Position numbers and translations under genes: made by a program
Shown here: piece after piece, positions 1-8,185 of the stretch
Position numbering within the stretch: position 1 is the first letter of the stretch
Layout: each line of letters opens with the position of its first letter
Notes under the pieces: model-generated
What the model was told of the DNA's origin: nothing
Database searches by the model: none
What the model saw: only the letters and a program-made list of their open reading frames with translations
Assembly: GCA_963597395.1 (NCBI GenBank)
Contig: CAVBPX010000018.1
Span: 1 to 40,630 of the forward strand
Direction of reading: 5' to 3'
From: Hallerella sp963597395
Lineage (GTDB): Bacteria; Fibrobacterota; Fibrobacteria; Fibrobacterales; Fibrobacteraceae
Length of the DNA stretch: 40,630 nucleotides

Positions 1-2
1 AA

Positions 3-89
3 AAGTGGCGAATACTGGATGTATTTGGCACTTTGAATGACGAACCAGCGCGAAGCGTCGCAACCAAATTTTTGAAAATGAATTTTTAG
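3..89 (+). CDS. Possible 3' end of an upstream gene (partial)
   Basis: The longest open frame entering from the left edge gives 28 codons and stops with TAG at 87-89. A second frame stops at 34-36, so which frame is coding is uncertain. The terminator-like hairpin at 134-160 fits a gene ending just before it. No family can be recognised from so short a tail, and the stretch may not be coding at all. Confidence 0.25.
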   Translation, partial: KWRILDVFGTLNDEPARSVATKFLKMNF

Positions 90-93
90 AGGT
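81..93 (+). repeat. 13-base motif AATTTTTAGAGGT, left copy
   Basis: The same 13 bases occur in inverted orientation at 40586-40598, near the other edge of the window. Both copies sit close to gene boundaries: this one overlaps the stop codon of the possible partial gene, and the other lies just upstream of the phosphatase-like gene. It may belong to a dispersed chromosomal repeat family, but only two copies are visible here. Confidence 0.4.
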
Positions 94-133
94 GACCAAC
101 TGATTAATCGGTGAAAAACTTTTTGTTTGAATC

Positions 134-160
134 ATCGCGCTCTTGACGGGCGCGATTTTT
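134..160 (+). terminator. Rho-independent terminator upstream of the lipase operon
   Basis: ATCGCGC (134-140) pairs with GCGCGAT (150-156) around a nine-base loop and is followed by a T run (156-160). It would end transcription arriving from the left edge. The loop also contains the TTGACG box of the next promoter. Confidence 0.7.
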
Positions 161-171
161 CGTTTTATATT
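143..171 (+). promoter_or_regulatory. Sigma70-type promoter for the lipase operon
   Basis: TTGACG at 143-148 and TATATT at 166-171 are separated by 17 bases, the ideal spacing for a housekeeping promoter. Transcription would start near 178, leaving a leader of about 95 bases. The leader contains a small hairpin (AAAGGA at 207-212 with TCCTTT at 218-223) and a strong AAGGAG ribosome site at 261-266. The -35 box lies inside the loop of the preceding terminator. Confidence 0.7.
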
Positions 172-273
172 GAACGGGCACTTTGCTCGGATGCGGCAAT
201 GTCGTCAAAGGATAGCGTCCTTTCCTAGATTTTTCAAAAATCGATTCCATTCCATTTTTTAAGGAGAAATTCC

Positions 274-2556
274 ATGAAGCTTTTTCGAAAAGCTTTGCCT
301 TTTGTCGTATTATCTTCCGTGAGCCTTTTTGCCGCGGATTACACCTATACCGATTCCCAGATGGGAACCTCGATTTCTTACCCCGGAACGCCTGTTTCGG
401 CCGAAAAGATTCAAAATTCCGGAGCGGCGTATCTGTTCAACACCTATTGCACGGATATAGGCTCGGACGGAAAGTTCAAAAGCGGGGCATTCCAGGTGAC
501 AAAGCTTCGTCATCGCGTGCCCAGCATTCAAAGCAGGATCACGGTCGCAAAGTCCTCGGTGACGCTTACGCAGTATATGCTCCAGTGCGAAAACGAGGCG
601 GAATACCGTGTGACGTGCGGAAACGGCCTTTCGTATTCCGGCAAACTGAACTGGAAAACGAACTATCGGTCGTGCAAAAAGGATTGCAAGACGGACAGTA
701 AGAACTGGCAAACCATTTCGCTCAAGGATTACAACGCTTCGACGGGAAAGTTTCACCAGAAGGGCTTTTGCAAAAGCACGAACCAGGTTCCTTTCGACGA
801 AATTTTCGAGCAGTGGAACATGCGCAAGGTCGCGCTTCCCAAGTTAAAATCCTCGACGAAAAAGCTTTCGCGTCCGGTCGTTTTTGTGCCGGGACACAAT
901 TCCTCGTTTTCCGTTTTCGGTGCAAAACCCGTCGGAAAGGAAGTGGCGACCAATTCGGATTATTTGAACGGCAAGGTTTCGGGCTACGAAGACGGCTCGC
1001 TTCCGGACGTAATCGCCCGCGATCAAAAACTGGACGTTTCGCAAAAGGGCATCAATTCGAACGGCCTGTATTTTTTCACGGCTCCCTACAAAAAGTTCGG
1101 AAACAGTTACGTGCAGGTGCTGCCGCATTGGAAGGACGACAAGGCGAAGGAATCCATCTCCTTTGCGCTTTACAAATATCTGGAAAAGATTTTGACGGCG
1201 CATTACGGAAGTTCCTGGAAGTCGGATGCTTCGAAACAGGTGGATCTTGTGGCCCACAGCCAGGGCGGCCTCGTAATTCGTGAAATGCTCCGCGGGCTTC
1301 GCGCAAATCCCAAACACTATCCCACGGGAAAATCGAACGCCGCCAATCACATCCGCCGCGTGGTGACCGTGAATACGCCGCATTTCGGGTCGGAACTCGC
1401 CGACGATTATGCGAACATTCAAAAGTCAAAGCCCGCCGTTGCCGCGTTCATCAAGGAAATTCAGGACCAGCGGAATCGCGAAAAGAAGGGAAACCGCTAC
1501 TACTCGCGGGAACTGCTTTCGGCAAATGTCAAAAAGGATCTCGTCGAATTTTTCAAGACGGGCGCAGGAAAGTCCATTTCGGCGGAGGCCATGAAGGCCC
1601 TCGGAATCGGCAGCACGGCGCGAAATGTCATCGGGACCATTTTCTTTCCGACGGACAAGCTTGTTGCGGGTCTTGTGGGCACAAGTTCCGACGTGAAAGT
1701 CAAACTCGAAGGAAGCTATGTGGGAGACTTCAAGCTGAAGACGACCTACAAGTATCTTTTTGGCCTAAAGACAAGAACTCGAACGACGAACATTGACTTT
1801 TTGAAGCCGCTGCGCGATACGCTCTGGGCGTGGCACGTCGATGGTTCGCACCTTGCGACGCATTCCTCCTTTATTTCCAAATTGACGAAGGAAGGCTACC
1901 CCAAACGCCCGGACGGAACAAACGTGCAAATGCGTCCGATGTATTCCTCGGATATGCGCGGACTTCGGAACTTCTACATGAACCAGCTTTCCAAGGGAAG
2001 CACCAAGTTCTGCAAAAACGACAACGATATCGCGGAAAATTCCTGCCTGTCGGTGACGAACTTTATCAATGCGCTTCTTTACAAGTCCAAGGGCGTCAAA
2101 CTGAAAAACATCAAGAGCATTGACGGATGGCTTGCCTTCTACAACAATCTGATGGAAGAATGGCTCGGTTCGAGCGATATTCTGGTGACGTCCTACAGCC
2201 AGCAGTTCATGGACAAAAAACAAAAGCTCGGACCCAAATATCAAAAGGAATTTCTTACTCCCAAAACCTACGACATTTACCTTTCGCAGGTTCCGAAGAA
2301 ATATCCCTACAACCTGGTTCCGCACGGCGACATTCAGAGCTACGGCACCATCAAAAGTTCGGACTATAACATTCGCCTGCAAACGGTCGAAGTTGAAGGG
2401 GCGCCGCGGAAAGGCGCGGACCTTTACTGTGCACTGGACGATTCCAAATGCTCGCTCGGAACCAAAAAGCTGAAGCACAAGGATCTTTTGAACGTGCAGC
2501 CGATTGGCGGCATCGTGATGCTTGATTCGAAGCCCGAAAACGGCGGCGCCTCGTGA
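274..2556 (+). CDS. Secreted lipase-like alpha/beta hydrolase
   Basis: This 760-residue protein starts at an ATG seven bases after AAGGAG and has a typical signal peptide (cleavage near residue 21). The central part has the alpha/beta-hydrolase nucleophile elbow AHSQGG, with Ser329 as likely nucleophile, preceded by the strand VDLV. An oxyanion-type motif, FVPGHN, lies near residues 204-209. This arrangement is typical of triacylglycerol lipases and esterases of the PGAP1/lipase class. The N-terminal 200 residues hold six or more cysteines and may be a disulfide-stabilised accessory domain. The protein is larger than most lipases. The exact catalytic Asp and His were not assigned, and substrate is unknown. 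It is first in an operon with a lipoprotein (4-base overlap) and a PDZ protein. Exported location is inferred from the signal peptide. Confidence 0.75.
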   Translation: MKLFRKALPFVVLSSVSLFAADYTYTDSQMGTSISYPGTPVSAEKIQNSGAAYLFNTYCTDIGSDGKFKSGAFQVTKLRHRVPSIQSRITVAKSSVTLTQYMLQCENEAEYRVTCGNGLSYSGKLNWKTNYRSCKKDCKTDSKNWQTISLKDYNASTGKFHQKGFCKSTNQVPFDEIFEQWNMRKVALPKLKSSTKKLSRPVVFVPGHNSSFSVFGAKPVGKEVATNSDYLNGKVSGYEDGSLPDVIARDQKLDVSQKGINSNGLYFFTAPYKKFGNSYVQVLPHWKDDKAKESISFALYKYLEKILTAHYGSSWKSDASKQVDLVAHSQGGLVIREMLRGLRANPKHYPTGKSNAANHIRRVVTVNTPHFGSELADDYANIQKSKPAVAAFIKEIQDQRNREKKGNRYYSRELLSANVKKDLVEFFKTGAGKSISAEAMKALGIGSTARNVIGTIFFPTDKLVAGLVGTSSDVKVKLEGSYVGDFKLKTTYKYLFGLKTRTRTTNIDFLKPLRDTLWAWHVDGSHLATHSSFISKLTKEGYPKRPDGTNVQMRPMYSSDMRGLRNFYMNQLSKGSTKFCKNDNDIAENSCLSVTNFINALLYKSKGVKLKNIKSIDGWLAFYNNLMEEWLGSSDILVTSYSQQFMDKKQKLGPKYQKEFLTPKTYDIYLSQVPKKYPYNLVPHGDIQSYGTIKSSDYNIRLQTVEVEGAPRKGADLYCALDDSKCSLGTKKLKHKDLLNVQPIGGIVMLDSKPENGGAS

Positions 2557-3707
2557 AAAGGCTCGCCTTGATATTTGCCCTGGGCCTTTTGGCCTGCTGC
2601 TCCTCGAGCGAAAATGTCGAACGCAAAACGCCCATTTTCGCATGGGAGTCCGCCGGGCTTTCGGTGGACTTTGACGAGGCGGAACGGCTCGGTTCGGGCA
2701 TCGAAGCGGTCGCAAGCGTTGGCGAATATCTGTTTGCCCGAAACGACCGGAGATTTGACGGAAAGCGAAGCTATCAGCTTTTTTTCGGGAAGGCCGGAAG
2801 CCTTTTGTGGAAAGAACTGAAACTTCCGGGCGGCGATATTCCGAATGTTCTGTTTGCGGATTCCGGAGCGCTTTATGTGGGGACTTTTTTCAGCTTTCGC
2901 GGAGCGCGTCTCTGGAAGTTTTTCCCGGACAGGGAAATGTGGACGGAAATTCCGCTTCCCGTTCTCGATAAAAAGTTCCCAATCTCGGATTCCGCTTACG
3001 GAATTGACGGCATTGCCAAGTTTCGCGGACGTCTGGTGCTTTCCTTTTCGAGCGGAAGGAGCGGTGAACAAAATCCCGTTTACTTCGAAACGGAAAACGG
3101 ATCGTGGAAAAACGGGAACAAGGGATTTCCGCCCGAGGAATCCTTTTTGCGGGCCGCGGAATGGAACGGCTCCCTTTTTGCCATGACATACGGGTCGGGC
3201 GTCTATCGTTTTGACACGGCGGACTTAGCCTGGCACCGTGTAAAGGCTCCGGCTGTCGTTTGCGAAAACGGGCCGTGGAACGATTCTTCGACGCTCTCAC
3301 GGGATGCCGTTTCCTTCGACGGAAAGCTTCTTGTCGGCTACGCGAACCTCGAAGGCGCTTTTGCGCTTTTGCCCGACGGTTCCTGGTCGCAGCAAACCGA
3401 ATGTTCCCTGATGCAAAAGGAAAACGGTTCCGTTCTTCTGGCGCAGGCGTTTCCTTCCGTCTATCGGTTCGTTCCTTTTCGCGATGGTCATATTGCTCTT
3501 GGCGAAGGGTCCGCCTTTTATTCGGCGAATTCGAAAATTCGGGTCGATTTGCCGCCGATTTCGGGCGTTTCCGAAATTTTGGACGGAACGCTCGTCGGGG
3601 ATACTCTTTATGTGGCGGCTTTCCAAAAGGGCGTGATGAAAATTTCTCTCGCCGGACTGGATTCCGCTACACCCTCACAAACCATTCTTTTGGAGAATAC
3701 AAAATGA
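2553..3707 (+). CDS. Lipoprotein of unknown function, propeller-like
   Basis: A 384-residue protein starting with GTG inside the overlap GTGA shared with the stop codon of the lipase-like gene, so the two are probably translationally coupled. The N-terminus is a lipoprotein signal with lipobox LLAC and Cys15 as the lipidated residue. The rest consists of repeated beta-strand stretches with the rhythm of a beta-propeller (segments such as GALYVGTFF and SLFAMTYGSGVYRF). No catalytic motif was recognised and no family can be named. Its stop overlaps the start of the next gene in ATGA. Being lodged between a secreted hydrolase and a PDZ protein suggests an envelope-anchored partner or sensor, which is inference only. 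Confidence 0.7.
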   Translation: MKRLALIFALGLLACCSSSENVERKTPIFAWESAGLSVDFDEAERLGSGIEAVASVGEYLFARNDRRFDGKRSYQLFFGKAGSLLWKELKLPGGDIPNVLFADSGALYVGTFFSFRGARLWKFFPDREMWTEIPLPVLDKKFPISDSAYGIDGIAKFRGRLVLSFSSGRSGEQNPVYFETENGSWKNGNKGFPPEESFLRAAEWNGSLFAMTYGSGVYRFDTADLAWHRVKAPAVVCENGPWNDSSTLSRDAVSFDGKLLVGYANLEGAFALLPDGSWSQQTECSLMQKENGSVLLAQAFPSVYRFVPFRDGHIALGEGSAFYSANSKIRVDLPPISGVSEILDGTLVGDTLYVAAFQKGVMKISLAGLDSATPSQTILLENTK

Positions 3708-4429
3708 AAAAACTCTGTCTTTGGGGAATTTCCCTTGCTGCCGGCACCGCTCTTGCCGCGGAAACGTTCGGCGGAATGGGCCTTGCCATTTACCCGTCCG
3801 CGACGGGTGCCGAAGTTGCAAGCGTCGTGCAAGGCGCCCCGGCGCATCTTGCGGGAATTGAAGTCGGCGATTACCTGCTTTCGGCGGATTCCGTTTCGCT
3901 TGCAGGCGAAACATTGGAATTTGATATGGAAGTTTTGCGCGGAACTCCCGGAAAAGCCGTTGAACTCGCCGTGTTGCGAAATTCCGATACGCTTTTTGTG
4001 CAGGTAAAGCGCGAAGCGATTGTCGTCAAAAAGGCATCCGAGGAATCTTCGAACTTCGCTTTTAAAACGAACAGCGAAGACGCCCTGACCTTTTTGGACG
4101 CGGTGGAGCTTCCGGGCCTTGAGGCAAATGTCTATGCCGCGAACCTGAACATCCCGGACGAATCCTTGGAGCGGCCTTTCGAAAATTTGGGGAAGGCAAA
4201 GCTTCGGTCCTTCGACCGGGACTTCATCCGCTTTGATGTGGAAGCTTCCGGGGAAGCCTCCGTGGAAATTTTTTCCGTCCACGGCGAAAGGCTGGAATCG
4301 CTTCGCATGGAATGCCTTGCCGGAACAAATCAGCTCGCATGGAACGGCAAGAGCCTTTCGCCCGGAAGCTATTACGTCCGCATTTCGCAAAACGGAAAAG
4401 CCTTGCAGGTGAAAGGGGTGCTCCGCTAA
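3704..4429 (+). CDS. Secreted PDZ-domain protein with C-terminal sorting-like domain
   Basis: The 241-residue protein starts at ATG 3704, where a clear signal peptide begins (MKKLCLWGIS); a longer in-frame extension back to 3260 would run through the preceding gene and is rejected. Residues about 22-105 form a PDZ domain (GMGLAIY, then APAHLAGIEVGDYLLSADS, the usual peptide-binding turn). There is no protease domain, so it is not a DegP or CtpA homologue. Residues about 175-241 form a beta-rich tail with VEIFSVHGE and PGSYYVRI, matching the C-terminal domains of the secreted proteins at 8186, 25858, 28099 and 30490. That suggests surface delivery by the same route. Third gene of the operon, overlapping the previous one by four bases, and followed by a terminator. 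Confidence 0.75.
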   Translation: MKKLCLWGISLAAGTALAAETFGGMGLAIYPSATGAEVASVVQGAPAHLAGIEVGDYLLSADSVSLAGETLEFDMEVLRGTPGKAVELAVLRNSDTLFVQVKREAIVVKKASEESSNFAFKTNSEDALTFLDAVELPGLEANVYAANLNIPDESLERPFENLGKAKLRSFDRDFIRFDVEASGEASVEIFSVHGERLESLRMECLAGTNQLAWNGKSLSPGSYYVRISQNGKALQVKGVLR

Positions 4430-4436
4430 TAAAAAG

Positions 4437-4466
4437 AAAGGAGCCGCGTCCGCGGCTCCTTTTGAA
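4437..4466. terminator. Bidirectional terminator between convergent genes
   Basis: A perfect 12-bp stem, AAAGGAGCCGCG (4437-4448) with CGCGGCTCCTTT (4451-4462), has a two-base spacer, so the real loop is probably larger. A/T-rich flanks on both sides let it serve both the PDZ gene (+) and the glycogen synthase gene (-). Confidence 0.8.
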
Positions 4467-4469
4467 ATT

Positions 4470-5708
4470 TTACTTGCGAGGTCCGTCGGCCTTGTAGCGC
4501 GCAATCACGGATTCATAAAAGTTGAACGTCTGCTTGGCGATGCTTTTCCAGCTGAAGACGTCAATCGCCCGCTTGCGGCTTTCCTCGCCGAACTTTTTGG
4601 CGAGATCCGGATTTTCGACGAGTGTGTTCAGCCCGCTCGCAAGCGCGTGCTGAAACGCGTCCGGGTCTTTTGGCTCAAAATCCGTGGAGGATCTTGCTTC
4701 GAGCGGCACGAGGAATCCCGTCTTGTCGTGGACGATGATTTCCGGAATTCCGCCGACGGCGCTTCCGACGACGGGAGTTCCGCAGCTCATCGCTTCGAGA
4801 TTGATGATGCCGAACGGCTCGTAGAGGGACGGTGTGACGAAAGCGGTCGCATAGGTGTAAAGAACCCGCAGTTCCGTGTGCTGCATCATCTCCTGAATCC
4901 AGAAGATGCCGCTCCGCGTCTTTTGCAACGCCTCGATTTTGGATTTGCACTCCGCGGCGAGTTCCGGGGTGTCGGGGGCGCCTGCGCAAAGTACAATCTG
5001 CACGTCCTTTCGAATGTGCGGAATTGCGCCGATGAGCTGAGAAATTCCCTTTTGCCTTGTAATTCGTCCGACGAAAAGAATAAAGGGCTTTCCGCGGTCA
5101 ATGCCGTATTTGTCGAGAACTTCCGGCTCGAATGTCGGCTTGTAAAAGTCCGGGTCGATGCCGTTGTAGATGACCTGTACGCGGTCGGAGGGGACTCCGT
5201 AAAGTTCCATGACGTCGCGCTTCATTTCCTTGGAAACGGCAATGACGCCGTCCGCGGATTCGTATGCGGTACGTTCTATCCACGAACTCATCCGGTAGCC
5301 GCCCGTGCCGAGCTGTTCCGCTTTCCACGGACGGTGCGGTTCGAGAGAGTGCGTCGTAAGGACGAGCGGGCAGTCCAAAAGACGGCTCGCCAGGACGCCT
5401 CCGAAGTGGCTGTACCACGTGTGACAGTGGACAATGTCGATGCCTTCAAGGCTCTTTGCCCATTGCAGGTTGATGTCGAGTGGATTCAGAATTTTGGACA
5501 TCCGGGGGTCGGCGGGGGAGCCTCCGAGCTTTGGCGAAAAACCGATCGCGCGGAGGTTCTTTTCGGTCTCGTTCTGGTTTCCGAAGGCGCGGGCCTCGAT
5601 TTGGCAGTGGGCCTTCAGTTCGCGCGAAAGAAACTGGACATGGATACCGGCACCGCCATAGATGTCGGGAGGAAATTCATTGGTGAGAAGGGCGACTTTC
5701 ATGCCCAT
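4470..5708 (-). CDS. glgA: GT4-family glycogen synthase
   Basis: The protein opens with KVALLTNEFPP and GGAGIHVQFLSREL, the N-terminal glycine-rich loop seen in the actinobacterial-type glycogen synthases (GT4, not the GT5 enzyme of E. coli). The GT-B core follows: IAVSKEMKRDV, VIYNGID, then ILFVGRITRQKG and the donor-binding EPFGIINLEAMSCGTPVVGS, which supplies the two conserved glutamates. It should elongate alpha-1,4-glucan from a nucleotide-glucose in the cytoplasm, consistent with glycogen storage in Fibrobacter. The start is either ATG 5708 (MGMKV) or ATG 5702 (MKV); the frame stays open to 5738, but the family homology begins at MKV. No good ribosome site precedes either. It lies 46 bases downstream of dsbD on the same strand and ends at a shared terminator. 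Confidence 0.85.
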   Translation of the reverse strand: MGMKVALLTNEFPPDIYGGAGIHVQFLSRELKAHCQIEARAFGNQNETEKNLRAIGFSPKLGGSPADPRMSKILNPLDINLQWAKSLEGIDIVHCHTWYSHFGGVLASRLLDCPLVLTTHSLEPHRPWKAEQLGTGGYRMSSWIERTAYESADGVIAVSKEMKRDVMELYGVPSDRVQVIYNGIDPDFYKPTFEPEVLDKYGIDRGKPFILFVGRITRQKGISQLIGAIPHIRKDVQIVLCAGAPDTPELAAECKSKIEALQKTRSGIFWIQEMMQHTELRVLYTYATAFVTPSLYEPFGIINLEAMSCGTPVVGSAVGGIPEIIVHDKTGFLVPLEARSSTDFEPKDPDAFQHALASGLNTLVENPDLAKKFGEESRKRAIDVFSWKSIAKQTFNFYESVIARYKADGPRK

Positions 5709-5754
5709 AAATCTATCTAAAATTCCGTTCGAACGCAAATTTCCCTGTTTGCGT

Positions 5755-7569
5755 CTATTCCTTCAGGGCGTTTTCGATCGCTTCCACGGTCAGAATTTCC
5801 GAAAGGACGTTCCACTTGCCGGAAACGGGTCGGTAAACGGCGTAGGCGGGAACGCCGCTCTTGCCGAGCTTTTGAAGAAGCTTCGTGACTTCGGAATTTT
5901 CGAGCGTGTAGTCCGCTTTGACGAGAATGGCGTTTGCATTCGAAAGAACCTTTTTGGCCGCATCCCCGGAAAGAACGACCGCTTCGTTCGTCTTGCAGGT
6001 GAGGCACCAGTCCGCCGTCACATCGATAAAAATCGGACGGTTTTCTTTTGACAGGGCTTCAAAGGTTTTTTCCGAATACAGGTACCAGCCGTCCTCGTCG
6101 AGCGACATCTCGGCCTGGGCCTTGGCGCGGGCTTCTACCGCGTTCGTAATGAGCGGCTTGCAGACAAAAAACCAGAGGGCGAAAAGAAAAACGGCAATGG
6201 CGCAAAGCGCGGCCGGTTCGCGGACAAAAGGCTTGTCCGGCCGAGCGAACTTTCCGAATGCGACCGAAAGAACCATCGAAAGAATTCCAAAGGCTCCGGT
6301 GACCGCGGCGCCCGCCACGCCCGTCATGGAAAACGCCACCCAGACGAGCCAAATCGCCGAACCGAGCAAAAAGAGCCCGAGAATCTTTTGCACCTTGACC
6401 ATCCAGGGACCGGGCTTCGGAAAGACCTTGAGAACGGCCGGGAAAACGGCGACGAGAATATACGGAGAGGCAAGTCCAAGTGCCGCCGCCACAAAAAAGA
6501 GAACGAGAACGGACGGCGATTGCGTAAAGGCGAACCCCATCGCGCTTCCCAAAAAAGGCGCGGAACACGGCGTGCTCAAAAGGACCATCAGAATGCCGCT
6601 TGCAAAGGCTCCCCCGAGACCTTTTTTGTGCGTCGCCGCGTCCATTTTGGTGAGGGCCGTCCCCGGCAAAAAAAGTTCAAAGGTTCCAAAAAGGTTCATG
6701 GCGAACGCCGCAAGCAAAACGACCATAAAGGCGATAAAGCCCGGGTTCTGAAACTGGAATCCCCAGCCCGCGAGACCGTTCCCCGCCTGAATCAAAATGA
6801 CGATACCCGCGAGAATCAAAAAGGACATTAGAATTCCGAGGACGAGCATTCCCGTTTCTTTCCAAATGCGGCTTTTGCTTGCACCGGCGCTTTTCGTGAG
6901 GTTAAAAAGCTTGAGAAACAGAACGGGCAGAACGCACGGCATCAGGTTCAGAATGAGCCCGCCCAAAAAGGCAAACCCGAGAAGAAGGATCAGCGGCTTA
7001 CCGGCGTTTTTTTTTAAAGGCTCCTCGGGTGCGGAAACGTTTTGGCTCTGTTCAAACGTCCGGATTTGCAGCGAAGCGTGGACGGTTTGCGGCGCAAGGC
7101 AAATCTGGCTGCACGCCTGGTATGAAAAATCGACGTTCGTCGTGCTCGTATCGTAATCGGCCGAAAAATTCCGGACGGGAATCCGCACCTCGAAAGTTCC
7201 CTTGAAAACCAGATTTTCAAGGTCCAGCGCCTCGCTGTATTCGCGAATCGGTTCGGGCCAAATCGGGTTTTCGAATTCAATTCCGCGGGCCCGGATGTCG
7301 AGCGTCGAAGGTTTTAAAAATTCGTCCGCGGCGACGTTCGCGTTGACGTGCCAGCCTTCCGGAATGGTGATGGAGACGGTGACGACCGTTCCTTTTTCGA
7401 GGGCGCCCGCCGGGTAAAAAATTTCGAGGCGCGGGGGCGCCATGTTGTTGAGCGAGACCGTCTGGAAGTCGTCGGCGCTTGCCGTGTAAAATCCCGAAAG
7501 CAGAATGAAAAAAGTAAATAGTACTTGCAACCGAACGGTTGCGAAATTGACAGAAACGGATTTTTTCAA
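5755..7569 (-). CDS. dsbD: Thiol:disulfide interchange protein DsbD
   Basis: A 604-residue membrane protein with the full three-part DsbD architecture. A signal peptide and a periplasmic alpha domain (Cys153 and Cys157 in QACSQICLAP) are followed by a multi-spanning core with LNLMPCVLPV (Cys212) and LLSTPCSAPFLG (Cys335). The C-terminal thioredoxin domain has DVTADWCLTC (Cys522, Cys525). All three cysteine pairs are present, so electron transfer from cytoplasmic thioredoxin to periplasmic thiols should work. The start is a TTG, supported by AAAAGGAG seven bases upstream. Many secreted proteins in this window are cysteine-rich, so a need for disulfide correction is plausible. Divergent from the sigma-factor gene across 74 bases; the glycogen synthase gene follows in the same direction. 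Confidence 0.92.
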   Translation of the reverse strand: MKKSVSVNFATVRLQVLFTFFILLSGFYTASADDFQTVSLNNMAPPRLEIFYPAGALEKGTVVTVSITIPEGWHVNANVAADEFLKPSTLDIRARGIEFENPIWPEPIREYSEALDLENLVFKGTFEVRIPVRNFSADYDTSTTNVDFSYQACSQICLAPQTVHASLQIRTFEQSQNVSAPEEPLKKNAGKPLILLLGFAFLGGLILNLMPCVLPVLFLKLFNLTKSAGASKSRIWKETGMLVLGILMSFLILAGIVILIQAGNGLAGWGFQFQNPGFIAFMVVLLAAFAMNLFGTFELFLPGTALTKMDAATHKKGLGGAFASGILMVLLSTPCSAPFLGSAMGFAFTQSPSVLVLFFVAAALGLASPYILVAVFPAVLKVFPKPGPWMVKVQKILGLFLLGSAIWLVWVAFSMTGVAGAAVTGAFGILSMVLSVAFGKFARPDKPFVREPAALCAIAVFLFALWFFVCKPLITNAVEARAKAQAEMSLDEDGWYLYSEKTFEALSKENRPIFIDVTADWCLTCKTNEAVVLSGDAAKKVLSNANAILVKADYTLENSEVTKLLQKLGKSGVPAYAVYRPVSGKWNVLSEILTVEAIENALKE

Positions 7570-7643
7570 ACCGGGACTCCTTTTGAATTCCTATTTTTAA
7601 ACTTGTCGTTTTTTGCCTGTTCCCGAATTTGGTCAGGAGCTAC

Positions 7644-8165
7644 ATGGCCTACATTCAAGGGCCCGTTCGCAATCAGGATATATTGAGCTTTTGGAATCGG
7701 CATCGGGTTCAAATCTACAAATTATGTAGTCTAAAGATGAACCGGTCCGATTCCATTTCGGACGTGATGCAGGATGTCTATATTCGGCTGCATACGCATT
7801 TTGAAGAGGTGATCTGTTCGGAAAAGCCCTTGTCCTGGCTGTTCAAGGTCACCGAAAACGTTTGCCAGGATGAATTCCGCAGGTTGCGCCGCGAAGGGGG
7901 CGTCTGCAAAAATTTTTTTCGCTATTCGGTAAAACACGTTGAAAAATTTCGCAAGGAGCTGGAAACCGAATATCAGCTGAACGCCTTTCTGGACTCTCTT
8001 TCGCCAAGACTCGGAACGCTTGTCGAACTTCACTACCTAAAAGGATTTTCAATCGGGGAACTTTCCGAAATTTCCGGAACTTGCCGCTCGACCGTCGCAA
8101 AGCATTTGGTCCAGTCGTTGTCGAAAATGCGCAAAAAGGCCTCGGAACCGGTGAAAGTCTCCTGA
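7644..8165 (+). CDS. ECF-like RNA polymerase sigma factor
   Basis: ATG 7644 is chosen because AGGAG stands at ideal distance; an upstream in-frame TTG at 7629 would place the ribosome site inside the gene. The 173-residue product has region 2 features (ISDVMQDVYIRLHTHF, then WLFKVTENVCQDEFRRLRRE) and a region 4 helix-turn-helix near the end (GELSEISGTCRSTVAKHLV). Length and two-region design match ECF (sigma70 group IV) factors. No anti-sigma gene lies beside it. Instead, 20 bases downstream, comes a secreted propeller-like protein, which may be its target or sensor. The TTG-started dsbD diverges on the other side. Its regulon is unknown. Confidence 0.82.
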   Translation: MAYIQGPVRNQDILSFWNRHRVQIYKLCSLKMNRSDSISDVMQDVYIRLHTHFEEVICSEKPLSWLFKVTENVCQDEFRRLRREGGVCKNFFRYSVKHVEKFRKELETEYQLNAFLDSLSPRLGTLVELHYLKGFSIGELSEISGTCRSTVAKHLVQSLSKMRKKASEPVKVS

Positions 8166-8173
8166 ATTTTTGG

Positions 8174-8179
8174 TAATAT
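8174..8179 (+). promoter_or_regulatory. -10-like box just before the propeller gene
   Basis: TAATAT lies six bases before the GTG start at 8186, and no Shine-Dalgarno sequence is present. This spacing would place the transcription start at or next to the start codon. No -35 match was found, so the call rests on position and on similar arrangements elsewhere in the window. Confidence 0.35.
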
Positions 8180-8185
8180 TGACGA

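Noticed and set aside
3260..3703. N-terminal extension of the PDZ protein
   Set aside because: It overlaps the coding frame of the preceding lipoprotein gene; the signal peptide at ATG 3704 and the ATGA junction mark the real start.
5734..5753. Terminator between dsbD and the glycogen synthase gene
   Set aside because: A six-bp CGCAAA/TTTGCG stem exists, but no T run follows in the direction of transcription.
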